Assembly (NCBI RefSeq): GCF_026625145.1
Contig: NZ_CP113088.1
Coordinates: 1 to 64,000 of the forward strand
Source of the DNA: Lacinutrix neustonica
GTDB taxonomy: Bacteria > Bacteroidota > Bacteroidia > Flavobacteriales > Flavobacteriaceae
DNA length: 64,000 nucleotides
Direction: 5' to 3'
The position numbers and the translations under genes are program-made. Within the stretch, counting starts at the first letter, position 1, and each line of letters begins with the position of its first letter. The notes beneath the pieces are model-generated. The model ran no database searches and was not told the DNA's origin. It was given only the letters and a program-made list of their open reading frames with translations. Shown here one piece after another: positions 13,086-21,856 of the stretch.

Positions 13086-14285
13086 TCATTTAGGAATATT
13101 AAATTTAAAACGACTACCTACAGAGGGTGTAGAATCGATTTGTATTTTACCATCTTGATTTTCAATAAGCTTTTTTACTGAGGCCAAACCAATACCCGTA
13201 CCCAAATTACCCATTCTGTCTTTCACCCCTTCAGTAGTAAATAAATCGAAAATGGTCCCTATTTTATCTTCCGCGATACCTCTACCATTGTCTTCTACTG
13301 TAAAAAGATAATCAGTTTCACTCTCTTCTAAATTAACGCTAATTTTTATGGTGTCTTTATCATTATACTTTACAGCATTTGTTACTAAATTAACCAAAAT
13401 TCTTAAAATTGCCGATTTGTTAATGGTTAGATCCCCCGCGTTTTCTGTGGACGTAAAACTAATATTGTCGTCACTAGGAATAGCTATTTTTTGAGTCTCG
13501 TGCATTAAACTATTAAATGAAATCGTTTCTTTATCAAACTTGAGAAGATCGTCATTTTTGTAGTAAGCTAAAATGCCATCAATATAGTCTTTTAATGATT
13601 TTGAGGACGATTTAAGATAGTCGAGATAAGTTTGAGAGTCTTCGCTTAAGGTATTGTGATTTTCTTGTTCTAATAATTCTGTTAAAGAGATAATGTTTGC
13701 TAATGGTGATTTTAAATCGTGAGAAACGACATTGGCAAACTTAATAAGCTCTTTATTTCTGTTTTCCACAAGGCTTTGAGACGCTCTAAGACGTATATTT
13801 TGTAGTCTTAATTCAAAAAGATTAACCACCTGTTTGGCTAAGGCTTTCAAAGCATCAATCTGCGCCTGACTCATGGTTTTAGGCTTATGATCATAGACAC
13901 ACAAGGTTCCAAGTTTGTACCCTTCGGTATTAACTAATGGCGCGCCTGCATAAAATATAAGCTGGTGCTCTATTACTAGTGGGTTGTCTTTAAAACGAGC
14001 ATCTTTTCCGGCATCTTCAACAATTAATACATCCTCTTGATTTATGGCATGACCACAAAAAGAAAGCGCTCTAGGGGACTCTTTCACCGAAAAGCCATAA
14101 TTCGATTTAATATAATTTCGATCATTATCTAATAAGGTGATAAACGCAATAGGGCTATCGGTAATAAAACCGATAAGTGACGTAATATCATCATAAGACG
14201 TTTCTGCTAACGTATCTAAAATTTGATATTTTTCAACTTCTTTTTGCCTTTCGCATTCATTAAAAGGAATTTTCGGGACTATCAT
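13086..14285 (-). CDS. GAF-domain sensor histidine kinase (soluble)
   Basis: A 399-residue two-component kinase with no membrane segment. Residues about 20-165 form a GAF domain, with the F-C-G-H and G-T-L-C-V-Y-D-H signatures of GAF modules found in bacterial kinases. A HisKA dimerisation domain follows, with phospho-acceptor His189 in VVSHDLKSPL. The HATPase domain has the N box NLVTNAVKYN, the G1 box DNGRGI and the G2 box GTGIGLASVKKL. It should autophosphorylate in response to a cytoplasmic signal and pass phosphate to a separate regulator. No response regulator lies next to it, so the partner is unknown. The frame is intact. Confidence 0.88.
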   Translation of the reverse strand: MIVPKIPFNECERQKEVEKYQILDTLAETSYDDITSLIGFITDSPIAFITLLDNDRNYIKSNYGFSVKESPRALSFCGHAINQEDVLIVEDAGKDARFKDNPLVIEHQLIFYAGAPLVNTEGYKLGTLCVYDHKPKTMSQAQIDALKALAKQVVNLFELRLQNIRLRASQSLVENRNKELIKFANVVSHDLKSPLANIISLTELLEQENHNTLSEDSQTYLDYLKSSSKSLKDYIDGILAYYKNDDLLKFDKETISFNSLMHETQKIAIPSDDNISFTSTENAGDLTINKSAILRILVNLVTNAVKYNDKDTIKISVNLEESETDYLFTVEDNGRGIAEDKIGTIFDLFTTEGVKDRMGNLGTGIGLASVKKLIENQDGKIQIDSTPSVGSRFKFNIPK

Positions 14286-14344
14286 AAACTACATTTACAG
14301 TGTAAATGTAGTTAAATCTGTAAGGCTTGATGCGTAATTAACTT

Positions 14345-14993
14345 TTATTTATTAGAATTGATGTGGATAAGTGAAAAATCATTAATCACCTTGTCTGCAA
14401 GTGAATAATCTTGATTTTTAGAATGAAAACTATCAAAGCCTACACAATAAATACCTGCAGCTTTTGCAGCTTTTATACCATTTGTAGAATCTTCAATAAC
14501 CATACATTCTTCTTTTTGACAACCGGAAAGTTCAGCGGCCTTTTCAAAAATTTCAGGATGTGGTTTTGAGGCTTTCAAATCGGCACCACTTATTTTAGCC
14601 TTAAAGTATTGATCTAGATCAAAGCGCGTAAAAACATTGTTAATCGTTGTCATCGAGGCCGAGGACGCTAAGACTAAAACCACTCCATTATCATAATAAT
14701 GCTGTATCAACTCTAAAACGCCATCAATAAGTTTTAAATCGGGATCATTAAAAAAAAGTGCTTTAAAGTATTCACGCTTTTTAAGCATAAGGGCTTCTGC
14801 AGGACTCTCTAGATTGAAAAGGGTACAAAGCTGTCTACAAATATTGATTGTAGATTGCCCTGTATAGTTCACGGAATAGCGCGTCTGAAACCGAGATGTT
14901 AAAATGATCAAACATCATATAATATGCTTTTTTATGCAAGGGTTCGGTGTCGACGATTACGCCGTCCATATCAAATAAAACAGCTTTAAACAT
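14345..14993 (-). CDS. HAD-superfamily phosphatase (beta-phosphoglucomutase/phosphatase-like; one frame break)
   Basis: The start is taken at the ATG complementary to 14991-14993, which gives MFKAVLFDMDGVIVDTEP with the nucleophile pair D-x-D of HAD hydrolases. The frame breaks at 14891-14896, where CCGAGA stands for an expected CCGGA; repair joins F-D-H-F-N-I to R-F-Q-T-R-Y-S and gives about 215 residues. Motif II is in V-L-A-S-S-A-S, and motif III/IV in K-P-H-P-E-I-F and VIEDSTNGIKAAKAAG. The helical cap after motif I places it with the phosphoglycolate/beta-phosphoglucomutase-type phosphatases. The substrate cannot be told from sequence. It is not obviously linked to its neighbours. Confidence 0.8.
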
Positions 14994-15109
14994 GGTTTTA
15001 AATTTTAGCAAATATAGGGTTAAATGCCATTTGGATGTTAATGTTTTTTTAAACCTAATTTCTATACTTTTAGAAAAGTGTTACTTTATAGTCTTAAAAT
15101 ACATGACAA

Positions 15110-15886
15110 ATGATTTATGGTATTCTTTTTATAATTTTAGTAGCTTTTACCGTCTATGCCTTTATAAAAACCAAACGAAAAAAGCAGGAGCTGTTTCCAA
15201 AAGACTGGCATCCTATTTTAATGGATAAGGTATTGTTCTATTCTAAATTGTCACCACCCAAAAGAAAAACTTTTCAAAATAGAATGATGCGATTTTTAAC
15301 TGAGATTCATATTGACGGCGTTCATCTTAAGATAGAAGCCGTGGACAAAATCTTAATTGCCGCCAGTGCTGTCATTCCAGTATTTGGTTTTAAAGAATGG
15401 TATTATAATAATTTAAGCGGTATTATCTTGTATCCAGATACATTTGATGAGAATTTAGAATTTAAAGCAGAAAACAAAGCGCGTAAAATTTGGGGTATGG
15501 TGGGCAGTGGCCGCTATGAAAAGCAAATGATTTTGTCTCGAAAAGCATTGTATCAAGCCTTTTCTAACGATACAGATAAACACAATACTCCGGTACATGA
15601 ATTTGTTCATCTCATTGATAAAATGGACGGTCAAACAGATGGTATTCCTGAGCAATTATTAAGTAAAGCTTATATAAGACCTTGGTTGGAGTTAATGCAC
15701 AAAGAAATGGAAGCCATTAATGCCGATGCTTCTGATATTCGTAAGTATGGCGGGACCTCCCAAGCTGAATTTTTTGCTGTTGCTTCAGAGTATTTCTTTG
15801 AACGCCCTAAACTGTTAAAACGGAAACATCCGAGAATTGTACCATATGTTGTCACTTTGTTTTCAGCAAAGCAGTCAATGATTTAA
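15110..15886 (+). CDS. Zinc-dependent peptidase, MtfA-like (M90 family)
   Basis: A 258-residue protein with one N-terminal membrane helix (residues ~2-19), then a domain with the zinc site H-E-F-V-H (residues ~164-168) in VHEFVHLIDKMDG and a downstream E-F-F-A-V-A-S-E-Y-F-F segment supplying the third ligand. This arrangement is typical of MtfA (Mlc titration factor A), a metallopeptidase related to anthrax lethal factor and linked in enterobacteria to glucose-PTS control. Flavobacteria lack that pathway, so the role here is open. An ATG at 15103 is out of frame, so 15110 is preferred. The frame is intact. Confidence 0.8.
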   Translation: MIYGILFIILVAFTVYAFIKTKRKKQELFPKDWHPILMDKVLFYSKLSPPKRKTFQNRMMRFLTEIHIDGVHLKIEAVDKILIAASAVIPVFGFKEWYYNNLSGIILYPDTFDENLEFKAENKARKIWGMVGSGRYEKQMILSRKALYQAFSNDTDKHNTPVHEFVHLIDKMDGQTDGIPEQLLSKAYIRPWLELMHKEMEAINADASDIRKYGGTSQAEFFAVASEYFFERPKLLKRKHPRIVPYVVTLFSAKQSMI

Positions 15887-15952
15887 GGCTGGACTATTAA
15901 TTAAATGTATGTGTATTGAATCATTTACCTTTATAAAAATTTTAAAAATCTA

Positions 15953-16586
15953 ATGTTAGAGAACCTTAAAGCACAATATGGCTACTTATTCGAAGCGGAG
16001 CTGCTTCAAGAAATTGAAAAAATCGGAAACTATAAAGAAGTTCCGAGAAGACTTTATGTTAATAGATATTGGACAAACCATTAAGTTCATGCCCTTGCTG
16101 TTGTCAGGGGCCATAAAAATTCTTCGTGAAGATGAACAAGGCGATGAACTCATTCTTTATTTTATAGAACAAGGAGACACCTGTGCCATGACAATAACCT
16201 GTTGTGTGGGTAATACGAAGAGTGAAATTAGAGCCGTGGCAGAAACAGAGACAAAGCTTATAATGATTCCTGTTGAAAAGATGAGCGAATGGATGAGTAA
16301 ATACAAGAGCTGGCAAAATTTTATTCTACAAAGCTATCACGAAAGGCTTATGGAAATGCTTGAAACTATCGATAATATTGCCTTTCTTAAAATGGATGAA
16401 CGTCTGCTTAAATACTTAAGAGATAAAGCAAAAGTAAACCATAATGAGCGTATTCAAACCACTCATAAAGAGATTGCCAATGACTTACACACCTCGAGAG
16501 TTGTTATTTCTCGATTGTTGAAGGCTTTAGAAAAGGATAGCAAGATAGAGTTACAACGCAACTGTATCAAAATAATCGATTTGTAA
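15953..16586 (+). CDS. Crp/Fnr-family transcriptional regulator (one frame break)
   Basis: The best start is ATG 15953 (M-L-E-N-L-K-A-Q-Y-G), with a frame break at 16043-16048 (CCGAGA for CCGGA). Repair reads K-E-V-P-E-D-F-M-L-I-D-I-G-Q and gives about 211 residues. The N-terminal half is a cyclic-nucleotide-binding-like beta roll with a small Cys pair (T-C-A-M-T-I-T-C-C). The C-terminal half has a winged helix-turn-helix (H-K-E-I-A-N-D-L-H-T-S-R-V-V-I-S-R-L-L-K). It lies immediately upstream of the sulfur transport and oxidation genes on the same strand, so it is the likely regulator of that module. The Cys pair could be relevant to sensing sulfur or redox state, which is inference. Confidence 0.82.
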
Positions 16587-16618
16587 CATTAGTCACATTC
16601 GCTACCAATATAAGGCTA

Positions 16619-16626
16619 TACATTTG
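16619..16626 (+). promoter_or_regulatory. Candidate flavobacterial -7 element for the TauE/SafE gene
   Basis: TACATTTG matches the Bacteroidota -7 consensus TAnnTTTG and lies 14 bp before the ATG at 16641. No clear -33 TTG is seen at the usual distance. Confidence 0.4.
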
Positions 16627-16640
16627 CAGAAATTAAGTGT

Positions 16641-17447
16641 ATGGATACAATAGAAATTTTTGGGTATTTTGGAGCAATATTAATAGGCGTTTTATTAGGT
16701 CTTATAGGAGGTGGTGGTTCCATTTTGGCAGTTCCAGTTTTGGCCTACTTGTTTTCAATCAATGAAAAAGCAGCAACAGCATACTCTCTTTTTATTGTGG
16801 GTTCTAGTGCTTTGTTTGGCGGAATAAAACAACATTATAAAGGCTTTGTCGATTGGCGAACAGCTGTTGTTTTTGGAATTCCGGCTATTATAGGGGTTAG
16901 CTTGGTTCGCCATTACCTTGTCCCAGCATTACCTAATTTACTGTTTAGTATTGGTGATTTTGAGTTCTCGAGACGCATGGGTATGTTTGGACTTTTTGCT
17001 GTGCTAATGATTCCAGCAGCGATCTCTATGCTAAAAAAAGAAAAGGAGCGAGAAGTAACTGGAGCCATAAAATATAATTATGTGCTTATTTTAGTTGAAG
17101 GTCCGGTTGTTGGAGCAATTACTGGATTTATAGGCGCTGGAGGAGGCTTTTTAATCATTCCCGCTTTAGTAATCCTAGCGAATGTAAAAATGAAAATTGC
17201 CGTAGGCACGTCTCTTGTTATTATTGCTTTTAAATCATTATTAGGGTTCTTCTTTGGTGATGCCTTTACCATGGCTATAGATTGGCCCTTTTTAATAACC
17301 TTTACCGTGTTGTCACTAATCGGCATTTTAATAGGAAGTTACTTAAGCAATTTTATTGATGGCAAGAAGCTTAAAAAAGGTTTTGGATACTTTATATTGT
17401 TAATGGCTCTTTTTATCTTTTACATGGAATTTTTTATCAATCAATAA
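16641..17447 (+). CDS. TauE/SafE-family sulfite/sulfonate exporter
   Basis: A 268-residue polytopic membrane protein with about eight predicted helices. It has the two glycine-rich half-repeats of the family, GLIGGGGSILAVPVLAYL near the N-terminus and GFIGAGGGFLIIPALVIL in the second half. TauE/SafE proteins move small anions such as sulfite, thiosulfate or sulfoacetate across the inner membrane. The position between a Crp-type regulator and a persulfide-dioxygenase/rhodanese fusion points to export of sulfite made during persulfide oxidation. The substrate is inferred from context. Confidence 0.87.
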   Translation: MDTIEIFGYFGAILIGVLLGLIGGGGSILAVPVLAYLFSINEKAATAYSLFIVGSSALFGGIKQHYKGFVDWRTAVVFGIPAIIGVSLVRHYLVPALPNLLFSIGDFEFSRRMGMFGLFAVLMIPAAISMLKKEKEREVTGAIKYNYVLILVEGPVVGAITGFIGAGGGFLIIPALVILANVKMKIAVGTSLVIIAFKSLLGFFFGDAFTMAIDWPFLITFTVLSLIGILIGSYLSNFIDGKKLKKGFGYFILLMALFIFYMEFFINQ

Positions 17448-17485
17448 GGGTAACATAGGTTACTTTCAATATGAATAATCTTCGT

Positions 17486-17493
17486 TAACTTTG
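17486..17493 (+). promoter_or_regulatory. Candidate flavobacterial -7 element for the MBL-rhodanese gene
   Basis: TAACTTTG fits TAnnTTTG and lies 30 bp upstream of the ATG at 17524. The stretch about 20 bp further upstream is TTACTTTC, a poor -33 match. It suggests the hydrolase may be transcribed separately from the exporter. Confidence 0.4.
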
Positions 17494-17523
17494 TAACGTT
17501 GAAAATAATAAATATAAATTTTT

Positions 17524-18943
17524 ATGAAAATAGAACAAATATATACAGGATGTTTAGCGCAGGGCGCATATTATATAGAGAGTGCAGGGGAAGTGGCCAT
17601 TATAGACCCCTTGCGTGAGGTTAAAGATTATATTACTAAAGCGGAAGATAATAACGCCGCAGTGAAATACATTTTTGAAACGCATTTTCATGCCGATTTC
17701 GTAAGTGGTCATTTAACGCTTTCTAAAGAAACAGGGGCACCAATAGTGTACGGGCCAACGGCAAAGCCATCGTTTGATGCTATTATTGCCGAAGACGGTC
17801 AGGAATTTAAATTAGGACATGTCACAATCACGGCATTACATACGCCAGGGCATACTATGGAAAGTACGACCTATCTTTTAAAGGATGAAAACGGAAAAGA
17901 CCATGCTATTTTTAGTGGCGACACCTTGTTTTTGGGAGATGTAGGGCGACCAGATTTGGCACAAAAAGCGGCAGACATGACTATGGAAGATTTGGCTGGT
18001 TTATCTTTTGATAGTCTACGCCATAAGATCATGCCATTAGCAGACGATGTTATTGTATATCCAGGACATGGTGCAGGCTCTGCTTGTGGTAAAAATATGA
18101 TGAAGGAAACCGTCGATACTTTGGGCAATCAAAAACAAATGAATTATGCCCTGCGTGCAGACATGACCAAAGAAGAATTTGTAAAAGAAGTTACCGAAGG
18201 CTTATTGCCACCACCAAAATACTTTCCGCTTAACGTGAAGATGAACAAGGACGGCTACGAACATATTGAAGACGTGATAGCAAAAGGAACTCAAGCCTTA
18301 TCTCCGAGATGTTTTTGAAACGGTAGCCAACGAAACAGAAGCTTTAGTTTTAGATGTGCGTCATCAATCAGACTTTGTTAAAGGACACATTCCACGGTCC
18401 ATTTTTATTGGTCTTAAAGGCGGGTTCGCCCCTTGGGTTGGCGCTTTAATTGCCGATGTAAAACAACCGTTACTGTTGGTGGTTGATGAAGGTAGTGAAG
18501 AAGAAGCCATTACCCGTTTGTCTCGTGTTGGTTTCGATAATACTATTGGCTATTTAAAAGGTGGTTTTGAGGCTTGGAAAACAGCGGGTAAAGAAACAGA
18601 TGACTTATTATCTATTTCGGCAGAAGACTTTAAAAAGCGATTGGAAAACAATAAAGAAATTCCTGTGTTTGATGTGCGAAAAGAAGGTGAGTTTATCGCT
18701 GGGCATATTGAAAATGCTAATTTAACTCCACTAGATAGTATTAATGCACATTTATCTGAGTTTCCGGAAAAGGAACCTTTTTATATGCATTGTGCAGGTG
18801 GGTATCGTTCAGTAATTGCCGCTTCCATTTTAAAAAGTCGCGGAATTCATAACATCATTGATATAGCAGGAGGCATGGGAGCTATTAAGCAAGCAGGGAT
18901 TCCGGTTTCAGACTTCGTTTGTCCAACAACACTAAAAAAATAA
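17524..18943 (+). CDS. Persulfide-dioxygenase-like MBL hydrolase fused to two rhodanese domains (one frame break)
   Basis: Residues 1-~240 are a metallo-beta-lactamase fold close to ETHE1/Blh persulfide dioxygenases: THFHADFVSGH supplies the H-x-H-x-D site, and GHTMES, FSGDTLF and YPGHGAGSACG supply the rest. A break at 18304-18309 (CCGAGA for CCGGA) separates this from two rhodanese domains. Repair reads A-L-S-P-D-V-F-E-T-V. The first rhodanese (VLDVRHQSDFVKGHIP) lacks an obvious catalytic Cys; the second has it in C-A-G-G-Y-R-S. The product of about 472 residues should oxidise glutathione-type persulfide to sulfite and exchange sulfane sulfur. Neighbouring TauE/SafE and YeeE genes fit a sulfide-detoxification module. 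Confidence 0.87.
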
Positions 18944-18962
18944 AAAAAAATCTAAATCTTTT

Positions 18963-19515
18963 ATGGAATCAATTTACAGTACCTGGCCTTGGTACGTTGC
19001 AGGGCCATTAATAGCACTTGTTATGTTTTTACTTCTTAAAATGGGTAAAAAATTCGGGATGTCTTCAAATTTAAGAGCCATGTGCTCTATTGGTGGAGCA
19101 GGGAAATTTTCAGACTTTTTTAAGTATGACTGGAAGTCTTCAAAATGGAATTTGTATGTCGTTGCTGGTGTTATCGTAGGGGGTATTATTGCCTTTCAAT
19201 TTTTAACACCTCATGCACCACAAGTGCATCCGGATGTTGTTGACCAATTACAAGTCTTGGGTATTACGAGCACCAATACCTCCTTTTTACCAACAGAATT
19301 ATTCAGTTTAGAAAGTATGCTAACCGTTAAAGGGTTTTCTATTTTACTTATTGGAGGCTTCCTAGTAGGTTTTGGTGCGCGATATGCTGGAGGTTGTACT
19401 TCGGCCATGCCATTTCGGCATTAGTGATTTACAATTACCATCGGTAATAGCGGTTATAGGCTTCTTTGTAGGAGGCTTAGTTATGGTTCATTTAATTTTT
19501 CCAATTTTATTTTAA
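18963..19515 (+). CDS. YeeE/YedE-family sulfur transporter, first half (two frame breaks)
   Basis: A membrane protein of about 183 residues. The conserved frame reads G-G-C-T-S-G-H-A-I-S-G-I-S-D-L-Q-L-P, but two single G deletions (TCGGCC at 19401-19406 and TCGGC at 19415-19419, each expected to have GGG) break it. With both restored it runs to the TAA at 19513-19515 (H-L-I-F-P-I-L-F). Four or five membrane helices are visible, and the G-G-C-T-S-G motif holds the Cys that binds thiosulfate in YeeE. The protein is the N-terminal half of a YeeE transporter, and the C-terminal half is the next gene, 1 bp downstream. Confidence 0.85.
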
Positions 19516-19516
19516 T

Positions 19517-19935
19517 ATGCGACAGTTTTTATCATTTTTCAGTATCGGTTTATTATTAGGCGTGCTATTTATTAAATCGGAAGTGGCTTCTTGGTTTCGC
19601 ATCTACGAGATGTTCCAATTTAAAAGCTTCCATATGTATGGTATTATTGGATCGGCTATTGTTTTAGGGATCATCATTACTAAATATTTTAAATACACTC
19701 AGGCCAAAGATTTTAAGGGCAAGGAGATTACGATCGAGCCAAAAGAAAAGGGATTTACCCGTTACATGGTTGGCGGCATTATTTTTGGCTTAGGTTGGGC
19801 GTTGGCAGGTGCTTGTCCTGGACCCATGTACGTGTTGCTGGGCTCGGGTTTCTTAGCAGTATTTTACTGTTAATTTTTGGAGCACTCTTAGGAACCTTTG
19901 TATATGGTTTATTAAGAAAAAAACTACCACATTAA
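19517..19935 (+). CDS. YeeE/YedE-family sulfur transporter, second half (DUF6691 type; one frame break)
   Basis: A small membrane protein of about 139 residues and the partner of the preceding half-transporter. It has the matching motif A-G-A-C-P-G-P-M-Y-V with the substrate Cys. The frame breaks at 19862-19865, where a five-T run has probably lost one T. The repaired end reads L-L-L-I-F-G-A-L-L-G-T-F-V-Y-G-L-L-R-K-K-L-P-H and stops at 19935. Splitting YeeE into two adjacent genes after an MBL-rhodanese gene is a common Bacteroidota arrangement. The likely role is import of thiosulfate or sulfane-sulfur compounds. Confidence 0.82.
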
Positions 19936-20128
19936 TTTAATACTGCTTTGAATTGTAGTCTTAATTAAGTACCCCGCTGTTTATGTGAAAAGAAGGTTAA
20001 AATTTTGCTTCGGCCTAAAAAAAACTGAAACAAACCAGGAGGATGGAAAAGATAATATTTAAAAAAGTTTTGTAACATTTTAGAACGGGATACGTCATAT
20101 AAGTATCAATCATCAAAAATTTACAATC

Positions 20129-20467
20129 ATGAAAGACGATAGACCATTATTAGTTGTTACTCATTTAAGTCAGTTGCTAACAGTCCTTACAGGTTTTGGG
20201 GGATTAATAGTACCTTTAGTTATTTGGTTAAGCAAGAGAAACGAGTCGTACCAATTGGATGAGCACGGAAAAAACATTATTAATTTTCAATTGAGTTTAA
20301 TTGTCAACTGTATCATTTGTGTTCCCTTAATCTTATTTTTTGGATTGGGCATATTAGGCTTCATAGTTTTAGGTATTGTATCGGTTGTCTTTCCGATTAT
20401 AAATGCAATTAAAACGAGTCATGGTGAAAACCCAACATACCCTTTATCTTTTAATTTTATTCATTAG
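20129..20467 (+). CDS. DUF4870 domain-containing small membrane protein
   Basis: A 112-residue protein with an early H-L-S-Q-L segment, a first helix around T-G-F-G-G-L-I-V-P-L-V-I-W-L, the Q-L-D-E-H-G-K-N-I-I-N-F-Q-L-S family signature and two more helices, ending near G-E-N-P-T-Y-P-L-S-F-N-F-I. This is the DUF4870 pattern (three helices, conserved H-G-K-x-x-x-N-F-Q). The family has no established function. A strong rho-independent terminator follows at 20540. Confidence 0.82.
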   Translation: MKDDRPLLVVTHLSQLLTVLTGFGGLIVPLVIWLSKRNESYQLDEHGKNIINFQLSLIVNCIICVPLILFFGLGILGFIVLGIVSVVFPIINAIKTSHGENPTYPLSFNFIH

Positions 20468-20539
20468 TGCTTTCCTGCGCTTGCAGAAACCGCACGAGTT
20501 GGTTTATTAGTTAGTTAAAGTTAATTAAAAGATAAAGGT

Positions 20540-20568
20540 AAACGTGTACTGAAAAGTACGCGTTTTTT
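20540..20568 (+). terminator. Rho-independent terminator of the DUF4870 gene
   Basis: AAACGTGTAC at 20540-20549 pairs with GTACGCGTTT at 20556-20565 across a six-base loop (one G-T pair), followed by a T run to 20568. It lies 73 bp after the stop codon of the upstream gene. A near copy in opposite orientation lies at 21768. Confidence 0.75.
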
Positions 20569-20731
20569 GTTACCCATACTTTGCTACGTTGTTATTCAAA
20601 CACGGGTTGTCTCTTATTTATGCGTTAAAGCATACTACCGTAAAACTAATGGTCTTTAATATATTATAAGTCATTAGTTTTTATTCGCTAAGTATCTAAA
20701 GTCTTGTATTTCTCAATGTAAATTGGCAGGA

Positions 20732-21746
20732 CTAATTATAAGATCCCACCAAATGTTCTAAACTCTGTTTCATTTCGGTTAAACCAAACACAAAAGTTTG
20801 TCGTAGCATGGTTATCGTTTTGTCTTCATGGTCCATTTGAACGTTGTCAATCAGCGTTTCTATTTGGTCTGAAAATTCTATTATAATGTCTTGTTCCACT
20901 TTTTCGCCATTGGCCAACCGGTTTAGAATGTCACTCACCAGTGTTTTGGTTGTTTTAGAGTCTTGTTCAATATTAGAACTACCATTGGTGATGTTGGAAT
21001 GCGACTCTTCACCGACGCGATGAATAATGATAATGGAATTGTATAAATTTTTAGTATGATCAATGCGGTCTTGAATGTTGGATTTGTCGGCAAACTGTGT
21101 TGCATTAAGCATGTCTTGCGCATAATTTATGTTTTTATGAAAGATATTTGCGTGCGCACTGCCATCTTTATTGTTTTCATACCGTGTATTGGTAATCGCC
21201 ACATTAAAGCGCTTGTTTGCCGCCCTTATGGCATCTCTTAAAAATCGATTCGCTCGATCTTCAGCTTTATCAGGCCGGATAATAAAGGTGATAAGCGTTC
21301 CTATTGCAACCCCTATACCAATGCTAATGAGTCTATCCATACTGGTATCCAACAAATTACTTTCAGAACCCAAGGCAATCGCGACAGCCGCAACAACACC
21401 ATAACGCCAGCTTTTTTTAAATCCGGAAATAAAGTTAATAACCAACATGGCAATCCCTAAAGAGATGGCTGTTCCCACATTAAATGGAATTAGGGCGGTA
21501 ATACCATAGCCAATAATACTTCCAACAATAGTAGCCACTATACGATCTCTCGGCTTGAGATATGGTGTTCCCTATACTTGGTTCTACGATAAGTACTGCA
21601 GAAAGGACACATAAAAATACTTCAGGCAAACCGAGACTTTTCATAATAACAAAGGCGATGATAGCAGCTACCGCTGACTGTAATGCCGGACGAAAGGCGT
21701 CCTTTTTATTATTTTCATCAAAAGTGATAGCAATGGGGAATTTCAT
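20732..21746 (-). CDS. FUSC-family (aromatic acid exporter-like) membrane protein (one frame break)
   Basis: The ATG at 21746 starts MKFPIAITFDENNKKDAFRP. Five or six helices follow, with the family-typical stretch V-E-P-S-I-G-N-T-I-S-Q-A-G-D-R-I-V-A-T-I-V-G-S-I-I-G. The frame breaks at 21548-21553 (TCTCGG on plus, expected TCCGG); repair gives about 338 residues. After the membrane domain comes a cytoplasmic helical region of about 170 residues. This half-size FUSC/ArAE layout resembles exporters of aromatic or phenolic compounds. Substrate and regulation are not visible. The gene stands alone between two similar hairpins. Confidence 0.8.
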
Positions 21747-21767
21747 GGGTACGATATTATTTTAAAC

Positions 21768-21797
21768 TAAAAACGCGTACTTCTCAGCACGCGTTTA
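21768..21797 (-). terminator. Rho-independent terminator downstream of dnaN
   Basis: On the minus strand, AAACGCGTGC pairs with GTACGCGTTT around a TGAGAA-type loop (one G-T pair) and is followed by T residues. It sits 60 bp past the dnaN stop, between dnaN and the FUSC gene. It differs from the hairpin at 20540 by only about three bases over 28. Confidence 0.72.
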
Positions 21798-21856
21798 TAT
21801 TTTAGGTATTCTACAAATGCAGGGAATGAAATATTTTCTTCTTTTTTATAGTCTTT

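Noticed and set aside
14345..14911. HAD phosphatase as an N-terminally truncated gene
   Set aside because: The missing D-x-D motif is intact upstream in another frame and is joined by repairing one CCGGA site.
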